This document shows, piece after piece, positions 17,901-27,076 of a DNA stretch of 64,000 nt (positions are counted from its first letter, which is position 1; every line of letters starts with the position of its first letter). The DNA is taken from the NCBI RefSeq assembly GCF_024810105.1, contig NZ_JANUDX010000010.1:1-64000 (forward strand). The letters run 5' to 3'. The notes beneath the pieces were generated by a model. That model was not told where the DNA came from and ran no database searches. It saw nothing but the letters and a program-made list of their open reading frames with translations. The translations under genes were made by a program, and so were the position numbers. Source of the DNA: Stenotrophomonas sp. BIGb0135 (GTDB taxonomy: Bacteria > Pseudomonadota > Gammaproteobacteria > Xanthomonadales > Xanthomonadaceae).

Positions 17901-18254
17901 TACGACGCCGACCAGGTCATCGAAGCCAATGGCACGCAGGTGGAAAGCCGTCGCGCCGGTGGCACCAGCACCAGGCTGGGGGCGCGCCTGTATACCCGTG
18001 CGCTGACCCAGCGGCAGGGCAATGTGCATCCGTTCGTCGCGATCAACTGGTGGTCCGGCGGCACTGCGTCGGCAATCGCGGTGGACGGCGTGTCGATCCG
18101 CCGCGACCTGCCCGATGACATCTACGAGGCCAAGGCAGGCGTGCAGGTAAACCTTGCCGGTGGCTGGCGCGGCTGGGGCGAGTTGGGTCATCAGACCGGC
18201 AGCCAGGGTTACCGCGATACCAGCGCGCAGCTGGGCGTTTCCTACCGCTGGTGA
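14928..18254 (+). CDS. Pertactin-like autotransporter (type Va) with ESPR signal
   Basis: 1108 residues. It begins MNRIYRLVRDPVNGRCKVVS, an extended signal peptide region, followed by a hydrophobic signal ending near PASALD. This fixes the start at ATG 14928 although the frame is open to 14721. The passenger (about 65-735) is a Gly/Thr/Asn-rich beta-helix of short repeats (VTGNGSGIG, ATGSGSELHVTG), with a pertactin-like tail. A proline-rich VDP repeat linker (about 745-785) leads to a 12-strand barrel of about 290 residues ending in SYRW, with the terminal aromatic needed for BAM insertion. Probably a surface adhesin or autoaggregation factor. It shares its promoter block with the upstream kinase operon, so it is a likely target of that phosphorelay. 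The passenger shows no catalytic motif I recognise. Confidence 0.92.
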   Translation: MNRIYRLVRDPVNGRCKVVSELARQRGTVSVTTPAVRAGLPTRIALGAALLAALPASALDYTAPITVNAGESLDLASGDSVLHTGSSYAVTVTGRDATLHATDLDLRVTGNGSGIGVLAGGSVQIEGGHIQLGDGSASVGYALNASGAGSVIRANNLVIDAYRNGSGYGTVNATSGGKVWLTGGRVSSGGHALYATGSGSELHVTGTEINNGGNSAVYAEGGALLAMESLQLSFAPGNNGYSGRLSSSGTGSVLSLTDVDVVNGYFDISEGGLLRINGGSATTNGGSIRLLGNRTKGIYASAEITGGTFETTGGYGVNVNDWGKLSANGAHFTVRDGQSGLWLSSAASLADLTDTVISTYGTNGYGHGVDVWGGTATITGGSIDTHGDGVYGLRASGSNPPTAYSRIRAKGLDITTYGNGGGGVFLGGSTADAQLEGGHITVLGNAAFGIVQMNTAQLTADTLSIHAKGAGSGAYRSYITVFGPHWDRLTFNNSQLQTEDGPALWLQGSNHALTLVNTDVVARQAGSVDDGRLLRVSDTVFTDGSSVATSDILFNADNSRLTGDVVVDSATANVEMTLANASVLTGALRGDSGFHVASLSLDDSSRWNLRGDSTVGTLQHAGTIAFVAPTQGDFKTLTITGDYVGNGGTWVMNRQLGDDGSAGDALVIQGNSSGTATVRVDNAGGAGALTSEGIRLISVAGQSDAQFALQGRAVAGAYDYFLYKGGVRTPDDGNWYLRSEYVAPVDPPVDPVDPVDPVDPVDPVAPVDPVDPATPDPVDPVDPLDPVDPGPKVERPEPAIYLANQSAALRMFQQSLHDRAGDPGTRVDAAGSRGALAWARVRSGHLDRHAGGEQIRVDSRVDNLMVGVGHDLAANAGGQLQLGLMGGHGRASSDAVSTVTGYTARGVVTGSSVGAYGTWLQDADMQRGAYVDSWVQYSRFRNRVQGEGLAEERYRSRNWSGSVEAGYVLPLQRNADRGLYLEPQLQVVHNHYDADQVIEANGTQVESRRAGGTSTRLGARLYTRALTQRQGNVHPFVAINWWSGGTASAIAVDGVSIRRDLPDDIYEAKAGVQVNLAGGWRGWGELGHQTGSQGYRDTSAQLGVSYRW
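17172..17216 (+). repeat. In-frame 9-bp tandem repeat in the autotransporter linker
   Basis: Four perfect copies of GTCGATCCA from 17172 to 17207 and a fifth ending in G (17208-17216), coding Val-Asp-Pro. The unit length is a multiple of three, so slippage would change linker length without breaking the frame. Confidence 0.85.
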
Positions 18255-18260
18255 GGACGT

Positions 18261-18292
18261 GCCCGCTTCCGGCCATGTGGCCGGAAGCGGGC
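18261..18292 (+). terminator. Hairpin after the autotransporter
   Basis: A perfect 14-bp stem (18261-18274 with 18279-18292) closed by ATGT, 6 nt after the stop codon. No T run follows. Terminator-like or a 3' stabiliser. Confidence 0.55.
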
Positions 18293-18351
18293 GCCACCGG
18301 TGGTGCCGGCCTAAGGTCGGCGCGGCACAACGCCGAACGCCCCCGACCGGC

Positions 18352-18670
18352 TTTTCCACATCGCGCGTGGAAAGCCGTGGGGGTTTGATGTGGACAAGTC
18401 GGTGCAAGCCAGCCACGCCAACGTTTTCGGGGCGTGGCGTTTTTTTGTCCAGGCGTGGATGCGGTTTTCCACAGCATGCGTGCAAAGCGGTGGGGGTTTG
18501 TTGTGGACAACCGTGCGTAAGCGGTACGTGGCAAGGGTTTCCACGTCTGGTCAATTATTGTCCAGTTCGTCTGCGGCGGAGCATCGCGTGGTTGCCGGCC
18601 AACGGTCGGCACTACCGGGCGGGGTTTTCCACATGGGGCGTGGAGAGCGATGGGCATTTGTTGTGGACAA
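18352..18670. repeat. Array of three 46-bp repeats with DnaA-box-like ends
   Basis: Three units, each exactly 46 bp (18352-18397, 18465-18510, 18625-18670), begin TTTTCCACA and end TGTGGACAA; both ends are one base from the DnaA box TTATNCACA read inward. Each holds an internal inverted repeat (TTTTCCAC ... GTGGAAA in unit 1). Between and after units a second degenerate module recurs (TTTTTTGTCCAG near 18441, ATTATTGTCCAG near 18554, TTTTTTATCCAG near 18715). A GTAG palindrome sits between units 2 and 3. No gene can be supported in 18293-18752. It is not next to dnaA, so an origin is not claimed. Confidence 0.75.
18592..18615 (-). repeat. GTAG-headed REP palindrome inside the 46-bp repeat array
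   Basis: On the minus strand GTAGTGCCGACCGTTGGCC followed by GGCAA: tetranucleotide head plus an imperfect stem-loop, the SMAG/REP type. It lies between repeat units 2 and 3 and lengthens that gap from 67 to 114 nt. Confidence 0.7.
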
Positions 18671-18752
18671 GTGGCGCAGAGTCCCACCTGCCGGGCGTTT
18701 TCCGCAGTGGTGATTTTTTATCCAGCGCAGGGCATCGCGCGCCACAAACGCA

Positions 18753-18777
18753 AACGCCCCGCTCAAGGCGGGGCGTT
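18753..18777 (-). terminator. Terminator of ychF
   Basis: A 10-bp stem AACGCCCCGC / GCGGGGCGTT with loop CTTGA, 24 nt past the ychF stop on the minus strand, then TGCGTTTG. The weak T tract lowers confidence. Confidence 0.65.
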
Positions 18778-18800
18778 GCGGGCATCGACCGGCGATGCGA

Positions 18801-19892
18801 TCAGACGTTGAAGCGGAAGTGCAGGATGTCGCCTTCCTGGACGCGGTATTCCTTGCCTTCCAGGCGCAGGCGCCCGGCTTCCTTGGCACCGGCTTCGCCC
18901 TTGTACTTGATGAAGTCGTCGTACGCGATGGTTTCGGCGCGGATGAAGCCCTTCTCGAAGTCGGTGTGGATCACCGCGGCCGCCTGCGGGGCGGTGGCGC
19001 CCTTGCGCACGGTCCAGGCACGGACTTCCTTCACGCCCGCGGTGAAGTAGGTCTGCAGGCCCAACAGCTGGTACGCGGCGTAGATCACGCGGTTCAAGCC
19101 CGGCTCGGACAGGCCGAGATCGGCCAGGAAGGTGTCGCGGTCTTCGTCGTCGAGCTGGGACAGCTCTTCCTCGATCGCCGCCGACACCGGCACCACCTGC
19201 GCGCCTTCGGTGGCGGCGCGGGCGCGCACCGCGTCCAGGTGCGGGTTGTTCTCGAAGCCGTCTTCCAGCACGTTGGCGATGTACATCACCGGCTTGAGGG
19301 TGAGCAGGAACAGGTCGCGGACCAGGGCCTTCTCTTCCTCGTCCAGGCCGGCACTGCGGCCGGCCTTGCCGTCGGCCAGGGCGGCCTGCAGCTTGGCCAG
19401 CACCGGCTTGCGCGCGGCCGCTTCCTTGTCGCCGCCCTTGGCGGCGCGTTCGGCGCGGTTCAACGCCTTCTCGACGCTGTCCAGATCGGCCAGGGCCAGC
19501 TCGGTATCGATGGTGTCGATATCCGAGATCGGGTCGACCTTGTTGTTGACGTGGATGACGTCGGCGTTCTCGAAGCAGCGCACCACGTGGGTGATCGCAT
19601 CCACTTCGCGGATGTGGGCCAGGAACTTGTTGCCCAGGCCTTCCCCGCTGGCGGCACCGGCAACGAGGCCGGCGATGTCGACGAACTCCACCGCGGTCGG
19701 GATGACCTTCTGCGGGTTGATGATCGCGGCCAGCTCGTTCAGGCGCGGATCCGGCACCGGCACGATGCCGACGTTCGGTTCAATCGTGCAGAACGGGAAG
19801 TTGGCCGCGGCGATGCCCGCCTTGGTCAGCGCGTTGAACAGGGTCGATTTGCCGACGTTGGGCAGACCGACGATGCCGCATTTGATACCCAT
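18801..19892 (-). CDS. ychF: Redox-regulated ATPase / Obg-family P-loop protein YchF
   Basis: 363 residues, the usual YchF length. G1 motif [14 protein letters not shown] at the N-terminus, a helical middle domain and a C-terminal TGS domain (about 280-363, ending DILHFRFNV). YchF (OLA1 in eukaryotes) prefers ATP, binds ribosomes and damps the oxidative-stress response. The start at 19892 gives the canonical MGIKCGIVG. It ends a minus-strand run of prs, rplY, pth and ychF, an order common in gammaproteobacteria; a REP lies between it and pth. Confidence 0.96.
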   Translation of the reverse strand: MGIKCGIVGLPNVGKSTLFNALTKAGIAAANFPFCTIEPNVGIVPVPDPRLNELAAIINPQKVIPTAVEFVDIAGLVAGAASGEGLGNKFLAHIREVDAITHVVRCFENADVIHVNNKVDPISDIDTIDTELALADLDSVEKALNRAERAAKGGDKEAAARKPVLAKLQAALADGKAGRSAGLDEEEKALVRDLFLLTLKPVMYIANVLEDGFENNPHLDAVRARAATEGAQVVPVSAAIEEELSQLDDEDRDTFLADLGLSEPGLNRVIYAAYQLLGLQTYFTAGVKEVRAWTVRKGATAPQAAAVIHTDFEKGFIRAETIAYDDFIKYKGEAGAKEAGRLRLEGKEYRVQEGDILHFRFNV

Positions 19893-19913
19893 CTTTGACA
19901 GCCTCTGGGGGTG

Positions 19914-19940
19914 GTAGGTACCGACCGTGGGTCGGTACAC
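19914..19940 (+). repeat. GTAG-headed REP palindrome
   Basis: GTAGGTACCGACC then GTGGGTCGGTAC: a GTAG head and an 8-bp stem (GTACCGAC/GTCGGTAC), lying in the ychF-pth gap. SMAG/REP type. Confidence 0.8.
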
Positions 19941-19945
19941 CGTGG

Positions 19946-20524
19946 TTATTTCGGGGTGTGCAGGCGCTTCATCGCCTCACTGTAATCGCCGCCTACTGCC
20001 AGTGGCAGCACGTCGATCGCATCGTCGATGGCCTGGCCGATCAGCACATCGTCATCCTTGCTCGCGCGGCCCAGCACCCACGGCACCACGCGGTCCTTGT
20101 GACCGGGATGGCCGATGCCGATGCGCAGGCGGTGGAACCTGCCATGGCCCAGCAGGCGGATGGTGTCGCGCAGGCCGTTCTGGCCGCCGTGGCCGCCGTC
20201 GAACTTGAGCCGTGCCACGCCGGGCGGCAGGTCCAGTTCGTCGTGCGCCAGCAAGGTTTCTTCCGGCTCGATCTTCCAGAAACGCTGCGCGGCAGTGACC
20301 GACTTGCCACTGAGATTCATGAAGGTGGCGGGCTTGAGCAGCCACACCGCCTGCCCGGCGATATCGACCTTGGCGGTCTCACCGAACAGCTTGCTGTCCA
20401 CGCTCCAGCGCGCGCCGGCCTGTGCGACCAGGGCGTCAATGAAACGAAACCCGGCATTGTGCCGGGTCTGGGCGTGCTCGGGTCCGGGGTTGCCCAGACC
20501 AACGATCAATCGCAATCCTGTCAT
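19946..20524 (-). CDS. pth: Peptidyl-tRNA hydrolase
   Basis: 192 residues, the family length. It releases tRNA from peptidyl-tRNAs that drop off the ribosome. N-terminal [21 protein letters not shown] contains the conserved Asn and catalytic His, followed by [12 protein letters not shown] and HDELDLPPG. The start ATG at 20522-20524 gives [14 protein letters not shown]; upstream in-frame codons are unlikely. Between rplY and ychF. Confidence 0.97.
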   Translation of the reverse strand: MTGLRLIVGLGNPGPEHAQTRHNAGFRFIDALVAQAGARWSVDSKLFGETAKVDIAGQAVWLLKPATFMNLSGKSVTAAQRFWKIEPEETLLAHDELDLPPGVARLKFDGGHGGQNGLRDTIRLLGHGRFHRLRIGIGHPGHKDRVVPWVLGRASKDDDVLIGQAIDDAIDVLPLAVGGDYSEAMKRLHTPK

Positions 20525-20535
20525 CACTCTTCTTC

Positions 20536-20560
20536 GTCGGTACCGGCCCTGTGCCGGCAC
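20536..20560. repeat. REP-like palindrome (GTCG head)
   Basis: GTCGGTACCGGCC then CTGTGCCGGCAC, an imperfect stem upstream of pth that resembles the GTAG palindromes but has a GTCG head. Confidence 0.55.
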
Positions 20561-20569
20561 ATACAGAAA

Positions 20570-20597
20570 CGGCGCCTGCCCCGGGGGACAGGCGCCG
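20570..20597 (-). terminator. Terminator of rplY
   Basis: A 9-bp stem CGGCGCCTG (20570-20578) / CAGGCGCCG (20589-20597), followed on the minus strand by TTTCTG, 8 nt after the rplY stop codon. Confidence 0.7.
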
Positions 20598-20604
20598 CAA
20601 TCGC

Positions 20605-21219
20605 TTACTCGGCAGCCGGTGCTTCGTCGGCAGCGTCTTCCTTGCCGTGCTTGGCGGTGACGATCGCGTCGTCATGGTCCTTGCCCTGGGCCAGGGCCGG
20701 GATTTCAACGCCCTTCGGCAGCTTGATGTCCGACAGGTAGATCACGTCGCCAGCCTTCAGCTCGCCCAGGTCGACGTCGATCGACTCCGGCAGGTCCTTC
20801 GGCAGGCAGGAAACGGTCACTTCCTTCAGTTCGTGGGTGACCACGACGTCAGCAGCCTTGCCAGCCGGCGAGGTGTCTTCGTTGACGAAGTGCAGCGGGA
20901 CGTTGGCGGTCAGGGCCTCGTTCTCGTTCACGCGCAGGAAATCCAGGTGGATGATCAGCTGCTTGAACGGATGGCGCTGCATGTCACGCAGCAGCACCTT
21001 GGTGACCTGGCCGTCCAGGTTCAGGTCCAGGATGGACGAGTAGAACCACTCGTTCTGCTGGGCCAGCCAGATCTGGTTGTGGTCCAGGTTGATGTTGATC
21101 GGCGCGGCTTCGCCGCCGTACACGACGGCCGGGATCACGCCGGCGTGACGCAGGCGGCGGCTCGCACCCTTGCCCTGCACGTCACGAGCGGTGACCTTGA
21201 TTTCATGGGTCTTGGACAT
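20605..21219 (-). CDS. rplY: 50S ribosomal protein L25 (general stress protein CTC type)
   Basis: 204 residues: an L25 domain (about 1-95, binds 5S rRNA) plus the C-terminal TL5/CTC beta domain, ending in an acidic tail. Clear motifs are GKGASRRLR, VYGG, and HLDFLRVN at the domain boundary. It lies between prs and pth on the minus strand, the order also seen in E. coli relatives. Confidence 0.97.
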   Translation of the reverse strand: MSKTHEIKVTARDVQGKGASRRLRHAGVIPAVVYGGEAAPININLDHNQIWLAQQNEWFYSSILDLNLDGQVTKVLLRDMQRHPFKQLIIHLDFLRVNENEALTANVPLHFVNEDTSPAGKAADVVVTHELKEVTVSCLPKDLPESIDVDLGELKAGDVIYLSDIKLPKGVEIPALAQGKDHDDAIVTAKHGKEDAADEAPAAE

Positions 21220-21326
21220 TGTATTTACTACCAGTTGATGCCTTGCCGGAGGGCTTGGCGATTGAGGGCACGTCCGCGACCAGACGTACCCGGGACCCGG
21301 TCACCGTTGCCGGTGGCCGGAAAAAA

Positions 21327-22289
21327 TCAATCCACGTACAGCGAGCTGACCGACTCGCCGAAGGCGATGCGGCGCATCGTCTCGGCCAGCATCTCCGCCA
21401 CGCTGAGCTGGCGGATCTTGCTGCACACCCGCGCCTCTTCACGCAGCGGGATGGTGTCGGTCACCACCAGCTCGTCGAGCTGGGAGTTGTTGATGTTGTC
21501 CACCGCCGGGCCCGAGAGCACGGCGTGGGTGCAGTACGCGGCCACCTTGAGGGCGCCGCGCGCCTTCAGCGCTGCGGCAGCCGCACACAGGGTGCCGGCG
21601 GTGTCGACGATGTCATCGACCATCACGCAGGTCTTGCCTTCGACGTCACCGATGATGTTCATCACGGTGGAGACGTTCGCGCGCGGCCGGCGCTTGTCGA
21701 TGATCGCCAGGTCGGCATCGTCCAGCCGCTTGGCCACCGCACGCGCACGCACCACGCCACCCACGTCCGGCGACACCACGATCAGGTTCTCGGTGCCGTA
21801 AGCGCGCCAGATATCGGCGAGCAGCAGCGGCGAGGCATACACGTTGTCCACCGGCATGTCGAAGAAGCCCTGGATCTGGTCGGCATGCAGATCCACCGTC
21901 AGTACCCGGTCGGCGCCGACGGCGCTGAACATCTTGGCGGCCACCTTGGCGGTGATCGGCACGCGCGAGGAGCGCATGCGGCGATCCTGGCGCGAGTAGC
22001 CGAAATACGGCACCACCGCGGTGACGCTGTTGACCGAGGCGCGCTTGAGCGCATCGATCAGCACCAGCAGCTCCATCAGGTTTTCCGCGCTGGGCGCGCA
22101 GGTCGGCTGGATCACGAACACGTCCTGCTTGCGGACGTTTTCTTCGATCTCGACCTGCACTTCACCATCGGAGAAGCGCGACACCAACGCCTTGCCAGGC
22201 CGCACCCCCAGTTCCTTGCAGATGCTCTGCGCAAGGCGCTTGTTGGCGTTGCCGGAAAATACCAGCAGGTTGGGGTGATCTTGCATCAT
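21327..22289 (-). CDS. prs: Ribose-phosphate pyrophosphokinase
   Basis: 320 residues. It makes PRPP from ribose-5-phosphate and ATP for nucleotide, His and Trp synthesis. The flexible-loop motif [29 protein letters not shown], and the PRPP loop [12 protein letters not shown] are all present. Two adjacent ATG codons (22287-22289 and 22284-22286) can start it, giving MMQDHPN or MQDHPN; the upstream one has GAG five bases before it. tRNA-Gln and ispE are upstream on the same strand, as in many gammaproteobacteria. Confidence 0.97.
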   Translation of the reverse strand: MMQDHPNLLVFSGNANKRLAQSICKELGVRPGKALVSRFSDGEVQVEIEENVRKQDVFVIQPTCAPSAENLMELLVLIDALKRASVNSVTAVVPYFGYSRQDRRMRSSRVPITAKVAAKMFSAVGADRVLTVDLHADQIQGFFDMPVDNVYASPLLLADIWRAYGTENLIVVSPDVGGVVRARAVAKRLDDADLAIIDKRRPRANVSTVMNIIGDVEGKTCVMVDDIVDTAGTLCAAAAALKARGALKVAAYCTHAVLSGPAVDNINNSQLDELVVTDTIPLREEARVCSKIRQLSVAEMLAETMRRIAFGESVSSLYVD

Positions 22290-22419
22290 GACGGTCTCGG
22301 GCGGGAGCGATTGGAGAACTCGGCCGCCGGCACCCTGGAGTGTCTGCGGTGACAACACCGCGAGACATCGGCCGTGCCCGCGCAGGCATGCGCATGGGAA
22401 CGCGGCTGACATCCGCTAG

Positions 22420-22496
22420 TGGCAGGGGCGGGAGGATTCGAACCTCCGAATGCCAGGATCAAAACCTGGTGCCTTGGGCCTCTTGGCGACGCCCCT
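22420..22496 (-). tRNA. tRNA-Gln (anticodon TTG)
   Basis: A 77-nt cloverleaf on the minus strand: acceptor AGGGGCG / CGCCCCT, anticodon stem CCAGG/CCTGG with loop TTTTGAT giving TTG, T arm GGTTCGAATCC, encoded CCA at 22420-22422. It lies between ispE and prs. Confidence 0.96.
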
Positions 22497-22505
22497 GCAT
22501 CAAAA

Positions 22506-23375
22506 TCAATAACGCTCGAGTACATCGAGCAACGGCGAACGCTCCACGCCCGCAGCCACCCATGCCCGCAGTTCCTTCGGCAACCGCGCCAGGCCCTGCT
22601 CTGCAGCAGCGCGCGTGGCGAACTCGACGAAACAACCGCTTCCCGACCCGGTGAGTCGTGCCCGGCCGATCCTGCTCAACGTTGCAAGCACTACCTCTAC
22701 GGCAGGCTCGCGGCGGCGCAGTACCGGCTCGAACGCATTCCCGAGCAAAGACCCGGAAGCGAAGTCCGCTATTTTCGCCACTGGGGCGTCTCGCGTCAAA
22801 TCCGGATCTGCAAAAAGTCGCGGGGTGGGCACGTGCACGCCCGGATCGGCGAGCACGAACCAGGCCGGCGCCAGCGCGATTGCCGTGAGCTGCTCGCCCA
22901 CGCCTTCGGCCCAGGCGTTGTGGCCGCGTACGAACACCGGCACGTCCGCGCCCAGTTGCAGGCCCAATGCCGCCAGCGCATCCACGTCCAGACCGGCGTT
23001 CCACAGCATGTTGAGACCCACCAGGACGGTCGCGGCGTCGGAGGAACCGCCGCCGAACCCACCGCCGGCCGGAATCACCTTTTCGACGCGGATGTCAGCG
23101 CCTTGGGCGACATTGGCAGCATTTTTCAATAGCACGGCGGCACGCACGGCCAGGTCGTCGGCCGCGTCCACGCCCGCCACGGACGGTCCGTCGCGGTGAA
23201 TCACGCCATCCTCCCGCACCCGCAGGCCGATCCGGTCGCCCCAGTCCAGCAGCCGGAACACGGTCTGCAGCTGGTGGTAACCGTCGGCGCGCCGGCCGGT
23301 GATGTGCAGGAACAGGTTCAGCTTGGCCGGGGCCGGCCATGTCGACCAGCCCGCGTTCAGGTCCGTGCCACTCAT
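22506..23375 (-). CDS. ispE: 4-diphosphocytidyl-2-C-methyl-D-erythritol kinase
   Basis: 289 residues, GHMP kinase of the MEP isoprenoid pathway; phosphorylates CDP-methylerythritol. [16 protein letters not shown] at the N-terminus, the ATP loop [14 protein letters not shown] in the middle and [12 protein letters not shown] at the C-terminus. The start at 23375 overlaps the lolB stop by 4 nt (ATGA), supporting coupled translation with lolB. Ends just upstream of tRNA-Gln. Confidence 0.97.
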   Translation of the reverse strand: MSGTDLNAGWSTWPAPAKLNLFLHITGRRADGYHQLQTVFRLLDWGDRIGLRVREDGVIHRDGPSVAGVDAADDLAVRAAVLLKNAANVAQGADIRVEKVIPAGGGFGGGSSDAATVLVGLNMLWNAGLDVDALAALGLQLGADVPVFVRGHNAWAEGVGEQLTAIALAPAWFVLADPGVHVPTPRLFADPDLTRDAPVAKIADFASGSLLGNAFEPVLRRREPAVEVVLATLSRIGRARLTGSGSGCFVEFATRAAAEQGLARLPKELRAWVAAGVERSPLLDVLERY

Positions 23376-24034
23376 GGGCTGCCCAGCACCCAGCTGTCGA
23401 CCACCAGGCGCACCTTGGCATCCCCGTTGACCGCCTCGATCCGGCGCGGCAGCACCGGGCGATCGCCCTCGGCCGGGAACCAATCCAGGTACTGGACCTG
23501 CCAGCCCATCTGCTCGACCCGGCGCGGGCGGCCCTCGCCGTCGCGCTCGATGCGCGCGGCCGCGGCGGCGTCGCCGGCGACCAGGCCGCGCACCCAGTCG
23601 GGCAACTGGTTGACCGGGATGTCCCAGCCGGTGGCCTCGAGCAGGAGCTGCTGGGCGTCCTCGCCCTCGCGGGTGCCGCCCTCCATGCCTTCCAGGCGCC
23701 CGCCCTCGTGGTGGCTGTCGCCGGTGAGCTTCCAGCTTTGCCGGGTTACCGGCGCGCTCAGCTCGACCTCGTACTGGCGGTCCTGCTGCTGCCAGTCGAT
23801 CCGGCCGTTGCCGCCATTGCGGCCCTTGTTGACCGCGACCCGGCCCTGGAACGCCCACTGCGACTGCGCGCGAACGGCGGCCACGCGGGCCGCTTCCGCC
23901 CGCTCCGCCGCGGCAGACACGGTGCTGACCACCGCCGGCGCGGCCGGTGCCTTGCGCTCGTCCAGCGACACGCAGCCAGCCAACGCCAAGGCCATCGCCA
24001 GCGCGGTGCCGGCCTTGAACAGGGTCACCTTCAT
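23372..24034 (-). CDS. lolB: Outer-membrane lipoprotein receptor LolB
   Basis: 220 residues. Lipoprotein signal with lipobox LAGC (Cys21), a linker, then the LolB domain with [30 protein letters not shown] and the final KVRLVVDSW. LolB takes lipoproteins from LolA and inserts them in the outer membrane. The gene sits between a TPR gene and ispE with 4-nt overlaps on both sides, the usual lolB-ispE linkage. Confidence 0.94.
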   Translation of the reverse strand: MKVTLFKAGTALAMALALAGCVSLDERKAPAAPAVVSTVSAAAERAEAARVAAVRAQSQWAFQGRVAVNKGRNGGNGRIDWQQQDRQYEVELSAPVTRQSWKLTGDSHHEGGRLEGMEGGTREGEDAQQLLLEATGWDIPVNQLPDWVRGLVAGDAAAAARIERDGEGRPRRVEQMGWQVQYLDWFPAEGDRPVLPRRIEAVNGDAKVRLVVDSWVLGSP

Positions 24035-25728
24035 ACGCCGTGCTTCTCGATCACGCGCTGCAGGGCGCGGTTGTCAGGGTCCAGCTTGCGTGCCTCGTCG
24101 AAGAAGCGCCGCGCCTCGTCCTTGCGTCCCAGCACCCACAGGACTTCGCCGACATGCGCGGCGATCTCGGCATCCTTGGCCAAGGTCCAGGCGCGGCGCA
24201 GTTGCACCAGCGCTTCTTCATTGCGGCCCAGCCGGTAGAGCACCCAGCCGTAGCTGTCGACGATGGCCGCGTTGTCCGGCTCGGCGACGCGGGCGCGATC
24301 GATCAGTTCCAGGGCTTCCTGGTAACGCTGGGTGCGGTCGGCCAGGGTGTAGCCCAGCGCATTCAAGGCGGCCACGTTTTCCGGCTCGGTCACCAGGATC
24401 TTGCGCAGGTCGGCCTCGGCGCGCGGGACGTCGTCGCGCCGTTCCCAGGCCAGCGCGCGGGCATACAGCAGGGCGCTCTCATCCGGGTAGGCGGCCAGGC
24501 CGCGTGCGAGCGCGTCCAGTTCACCCGGCAGGTCATCACCGCGCTGGCGCAGCTCGGCCTCCAGCAGGTAAGCGTCGCGGCGCGCTTCGTCGTCGACGCT
24601 GGCATCGGACTGGATCGCATGCACTTCGGCGAAGGCCTTGTCCGGGCGACCGGCATCGTACTGGGCGTTGGCCGCGCGCAGGCGCGCCTCATCCAGCTCC
24701 TCGCCGCCGGGCACGCTGTGATACCAGTCCACCGCCTCGGCCGGGCGCTTGAGGTATTCGGCGATCTTGCCGAGCAGCAGGCGCTGGGCCGAGTCCGGCT
24801 TGGCCGCCTGTTTGGACAGTTCGGTATAAAGGGCCAGCAGCGCGACATCGTCCTTCTGCTTGGCCAGCAGCGAGGCGCGCATGCCCCAGGTCTGCACGTC
24901 CTGCGGGCCGACCGCCAGCACGCGCGCGGCCGAACGGGCATCGCCCATGCTGTCGTAGGCGATGGCCAGTGCATTGCGCAGTTCCGGGTCCTGGCGGCTC
25001 TTGGGCTCCACGCCCACCAGCAGGGCGCGGGCCTCGTCTTCCTTGCCGGCCTGGGCCAGCTGGCTGGCATTCAACAGCGCCACGCGCGGCTCATTGGGGA
25101 AGCGTTTGACGACTTCATCGACCATGCGCTTGGCCAGGTCGGGCCGGTCCATGCGCATGGCCAGCCGGCCCAGCTCCTGCCAGACCTCGAGTTGGTCGGG
25201 GATGGCGTTGTCGTCCACCAGCCCGCCCAGCACCTGCGCCGGGATGGCGGGATCGCGACCGCCCCCGATCAGCGCGGCGATGGCGAACTTCCAGCCGCGC
25301 GGGTCCGGGTCCTTGAGCATCACGCCCAGTTCGGTGCGCGCAGCCTTCACATCGGCCTGGCGCATGTCCAGCGCGGCGGCCGCGCTGCGCATGGCCAGCG
25401 TACGCGGGGCGCGTTTCTCCCACAGCGCCAGCGCGCGCGCGGCACGGGTGTCATCGTTGGCCAGCATGGCGATGCGGGTGGCGCGCTCGGCCAGCCCGGC
25501 ATCGTCGGTGCCGGCCTCGGCTGCCTCCAGGTACCAGCGCGCGGCGTCACCGAGCTTGCCGGCCTGCAGGGCGAACTCGCCCGCCATCACCGGGGTGAGG
25601 GGCGCGGTTTCGGCCACCTTGGCCTTGCCGGGGGCAGGCGCGACGGGCGTCGTGGCGGGGGCCGCCAGGGCGCTGGCCGCGGACAGGGACAGCAACAGAA
25701 CGCTGGAGATGCGAATCAATGCGGGCAT
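24031..25728 (-). CDS. Exported TPR-repeat protein upstream of lolB
   Basis: 565 residues with signal peptide (cleavage near SALAA, about 22) and tetratricopeptide repeats through most of the length; the clearest are about 430-560 ([36 protein letters not shown]). Such proteins precede lolB in many Xanthomonadaceae and Pseudomonas genomes and are thought to act in the periplasm or at the outer membrane; no enzymatic motif is visible. It overlaps lolB by 4 nt and is divergent from hemA. Confidence 0.88.
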   Translation of the reverse strand: MPALIRISSVLLLSLSAASALAAPATTPVAPAPGKAKVAETAPLTPVMAGEFALQAGKLGDAARWYLEAAEAGTDDAGLAERATRIAMLANDDTRAARALALWEKRAPRTLAMRSAAAALDMRQADVKAARTELGVMLKDPDPRGWKFAIAALIGGGRDPAIPAQVLGGLVDDNAIPDQLEVWQELGRLAMRMDRPDLAKRMVDEVVKRFPNEPRVALLNASQLAQAGKEDEARALLVGVEPKSRQDPELRNALAIAYDSMGDARSAARVLAVGPQDVQTWGMRASLLAKQKDDVALLALYTELSKQAAKPDSAQRLLLGKIAEYLKRPAEAVDWYHSVPGGEELDEARLRAANAQYDAGRPDKAFAEVHAIQSDASVDDEARRDAYLLEAELRQRGDDLPGELDALARGLAAYPDESALLYARALAWERRDDVPRAEADLRKILVTEPENVAALNALGYTLADRTQRYQEALELIDRARVAEPDNAAIVDSYGWVLYRLGRNEEALVQLRRAWTLAKDAEIAAHVGEVLWVLGRKDEARRFFDEARKLDPDNRALQRVIEKHGV

Positions 25729-25792
25729 CGGGGGCTTCTGGCCTTAAAATGACGACTTGAATGGCCAGCAGCTTATCGCAAGCAACTGAACA

Positions 25793-27076
25793 ATGACCCT
25801 GTGGGTGCTCGGACTGAATCACCAGACCGCGCCAGTGGAACTGCGCGAACGCGCCTCCTTTGGCGGCGACGCCCTGCCCCAGGCATTGGCGTCGTTGCGC
25901 GATACGCCGCAGGTAGCCGAGGCGGTGCTGCTGTCCACCTGCAACCGCACCGAGCTGTACGCGGTGGCCGAATCGGGCGAGGCCTTGGCGCAGTGGCTGG
26001 AGTCCCATGCCGGCGGGCTGCACGGCTACCTTTACCAGCACGCCGACGCCGACGCGGTGCGCCACCTGTTCCGGGTGGCCACCGGGCTGGATTCCATGGT
26101 GCTGGGCGAGCCGCAGATCCTGGGCCAGGTCAAGGACGCGTGGGCGACCGCGCGCGACCACGGCCTGCTCGGTCAACGCCTGGACCGGCTGTTCCAGCAG
26201 ACCTTCTCGGTGGCCAAGCGCGCCCGCACCGATACCCGGGTGGGCGCCAACCCGGTGTCGGTGGCCTCCACCGCGGTGCGCCTGGCGCAGAACTCCTTCG
26301 CCCGCCTGGAAGACTCCACGGTGCTGCTGGTGGGCGCCGGCGAGACCATCGAGCTGGCCGCCCGGCACCTGAGCGAAGGCAAGGTGCGCCGCCTGCTGGT
26401 GGCCAACCGCACCCTCGCCCATGCGCAGGACCTGGCCAGCCGCCATGGCGGCGTGGCATTGCCGCTGACCGAGCTGGAGCGCCACCTGGGCGAGGCCGAC
26501 GTGGTGTTCTCGGCCACCGCGGCACGCGAGCCGGTCATCGCCCGGGCGCATGTCGCGGCTGCGCTGAAGACCCGCAAGCACAAGCCGATGCTGCTGTTCG
26601 ACCTGGCCGTGCCGCGTGACATCGAGGCGGGCGTCGGCGAGCTGCAGGACGCCTTCCTGTACACCGTGGACGACCTGGAGCGCGCGGTCGAGGACAACCG
26701 CCGCAGCCGCCGCGAGGCCGCCGCCGAGGCCGAAGCGATCATCGAGCTGCAGGTGGCCCGTTTCGTGGAAACGCTGCAGGCCAGCGCGCACCAGGCCCCG
26801 TTGCGGCAGCTGCGCGCCTATGGCGAAGCGACCCGCGTGGAAATGCTGGACAAGGCCCGGCAGCAACTGGCCCACGGCAAATCGCCGGAGGAAGTGCTGG
26901 AGCTGCTGGCGCATGGCCTGACCAACCGGCTGCTGCACCCGCCTACCGCCGCGCTGCGCGCGGCCGCGCTGACCGGCGATACTGAATTGACCCGCGCCGC
27001 CGAGCGCCTGTTCCCGGCCAAGCCGGGTTACCAACATCCTGCCGTGAAGACTGATGACGCCGACCCTGCGCCGTAA
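25793..27076 (+). CDS. hemA: Glutamyl-tRNA reductase
   Basis: 427 residues. First step of C5 tetrapyrrole synthesis, reducing Glu-tRNA to glutamate-1-semialdehyde. Catalytic Cys in [12 protein letters not shown] (about 48-59), [19 protein letters not shown], the NADPH fold [11 protein letters not shown] and C-terminal dimerisation helix. It begins a plus-strand operon; its last 23 nt overlap the prfA start, the classic hemA-prfA pair. Expression is usually limited by protein turnover of its N-terminus. Confidence 0.97.
   Translation: MTLWVLGLNHQTAPVELRERASFGGDALPQALASLRDTPQVAEAVLLSTCNRTELYAVAESGEALAQWLESHAGGLHGYLYQHADADAVRHLFRVATGLDSMVLGEPQILGQVKDAWATARDHGLLGQRLDRLFQQTFSVAKRARTDTRVGANPVSVASTAVRLAQNSFARLEDSTVLLVGAGETIELAARHLSEGKVRRLLVANRTLAHAQDLASRHGGVALPLTELERHLGEADVVFSATAAREPVIARAHVAAALKTRKHKPMLLFDLAVPRDIEAGVGELQDAFLYTVDDLERAVEDNRRSRREAAAEAEAIIELQVARFVETLQASAHQAPLRQLRAYGEATRVEMLDKARQQLAHGKSPEEVLELLAHGLTNRLLHPPTAALRAAALTGDTELTRAAERLFPAKPGYQHPAVKTDDADPAP

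Noticed and set aside
14727-18554. Long open frame antisense to the autotransporter (1275 codons)
   Set aside because: Same artefact; the plus strand has ESPR, beta-helix and barrel. The frame also runs through the repeat array.
18352-18720. Chromosomal origin of replication
   Set aside because: DnaA-box-like ends are present, but there is no dnaA/dnaN/rpmH context and no AT-rich unwinding region; kept only as a repeat array with possible DnaA binding.
22380-22412. Extended N-terminus of prs
   Set aside because: The extra residues have no family counterpart and are separated from the core by a well-placed double ATG.
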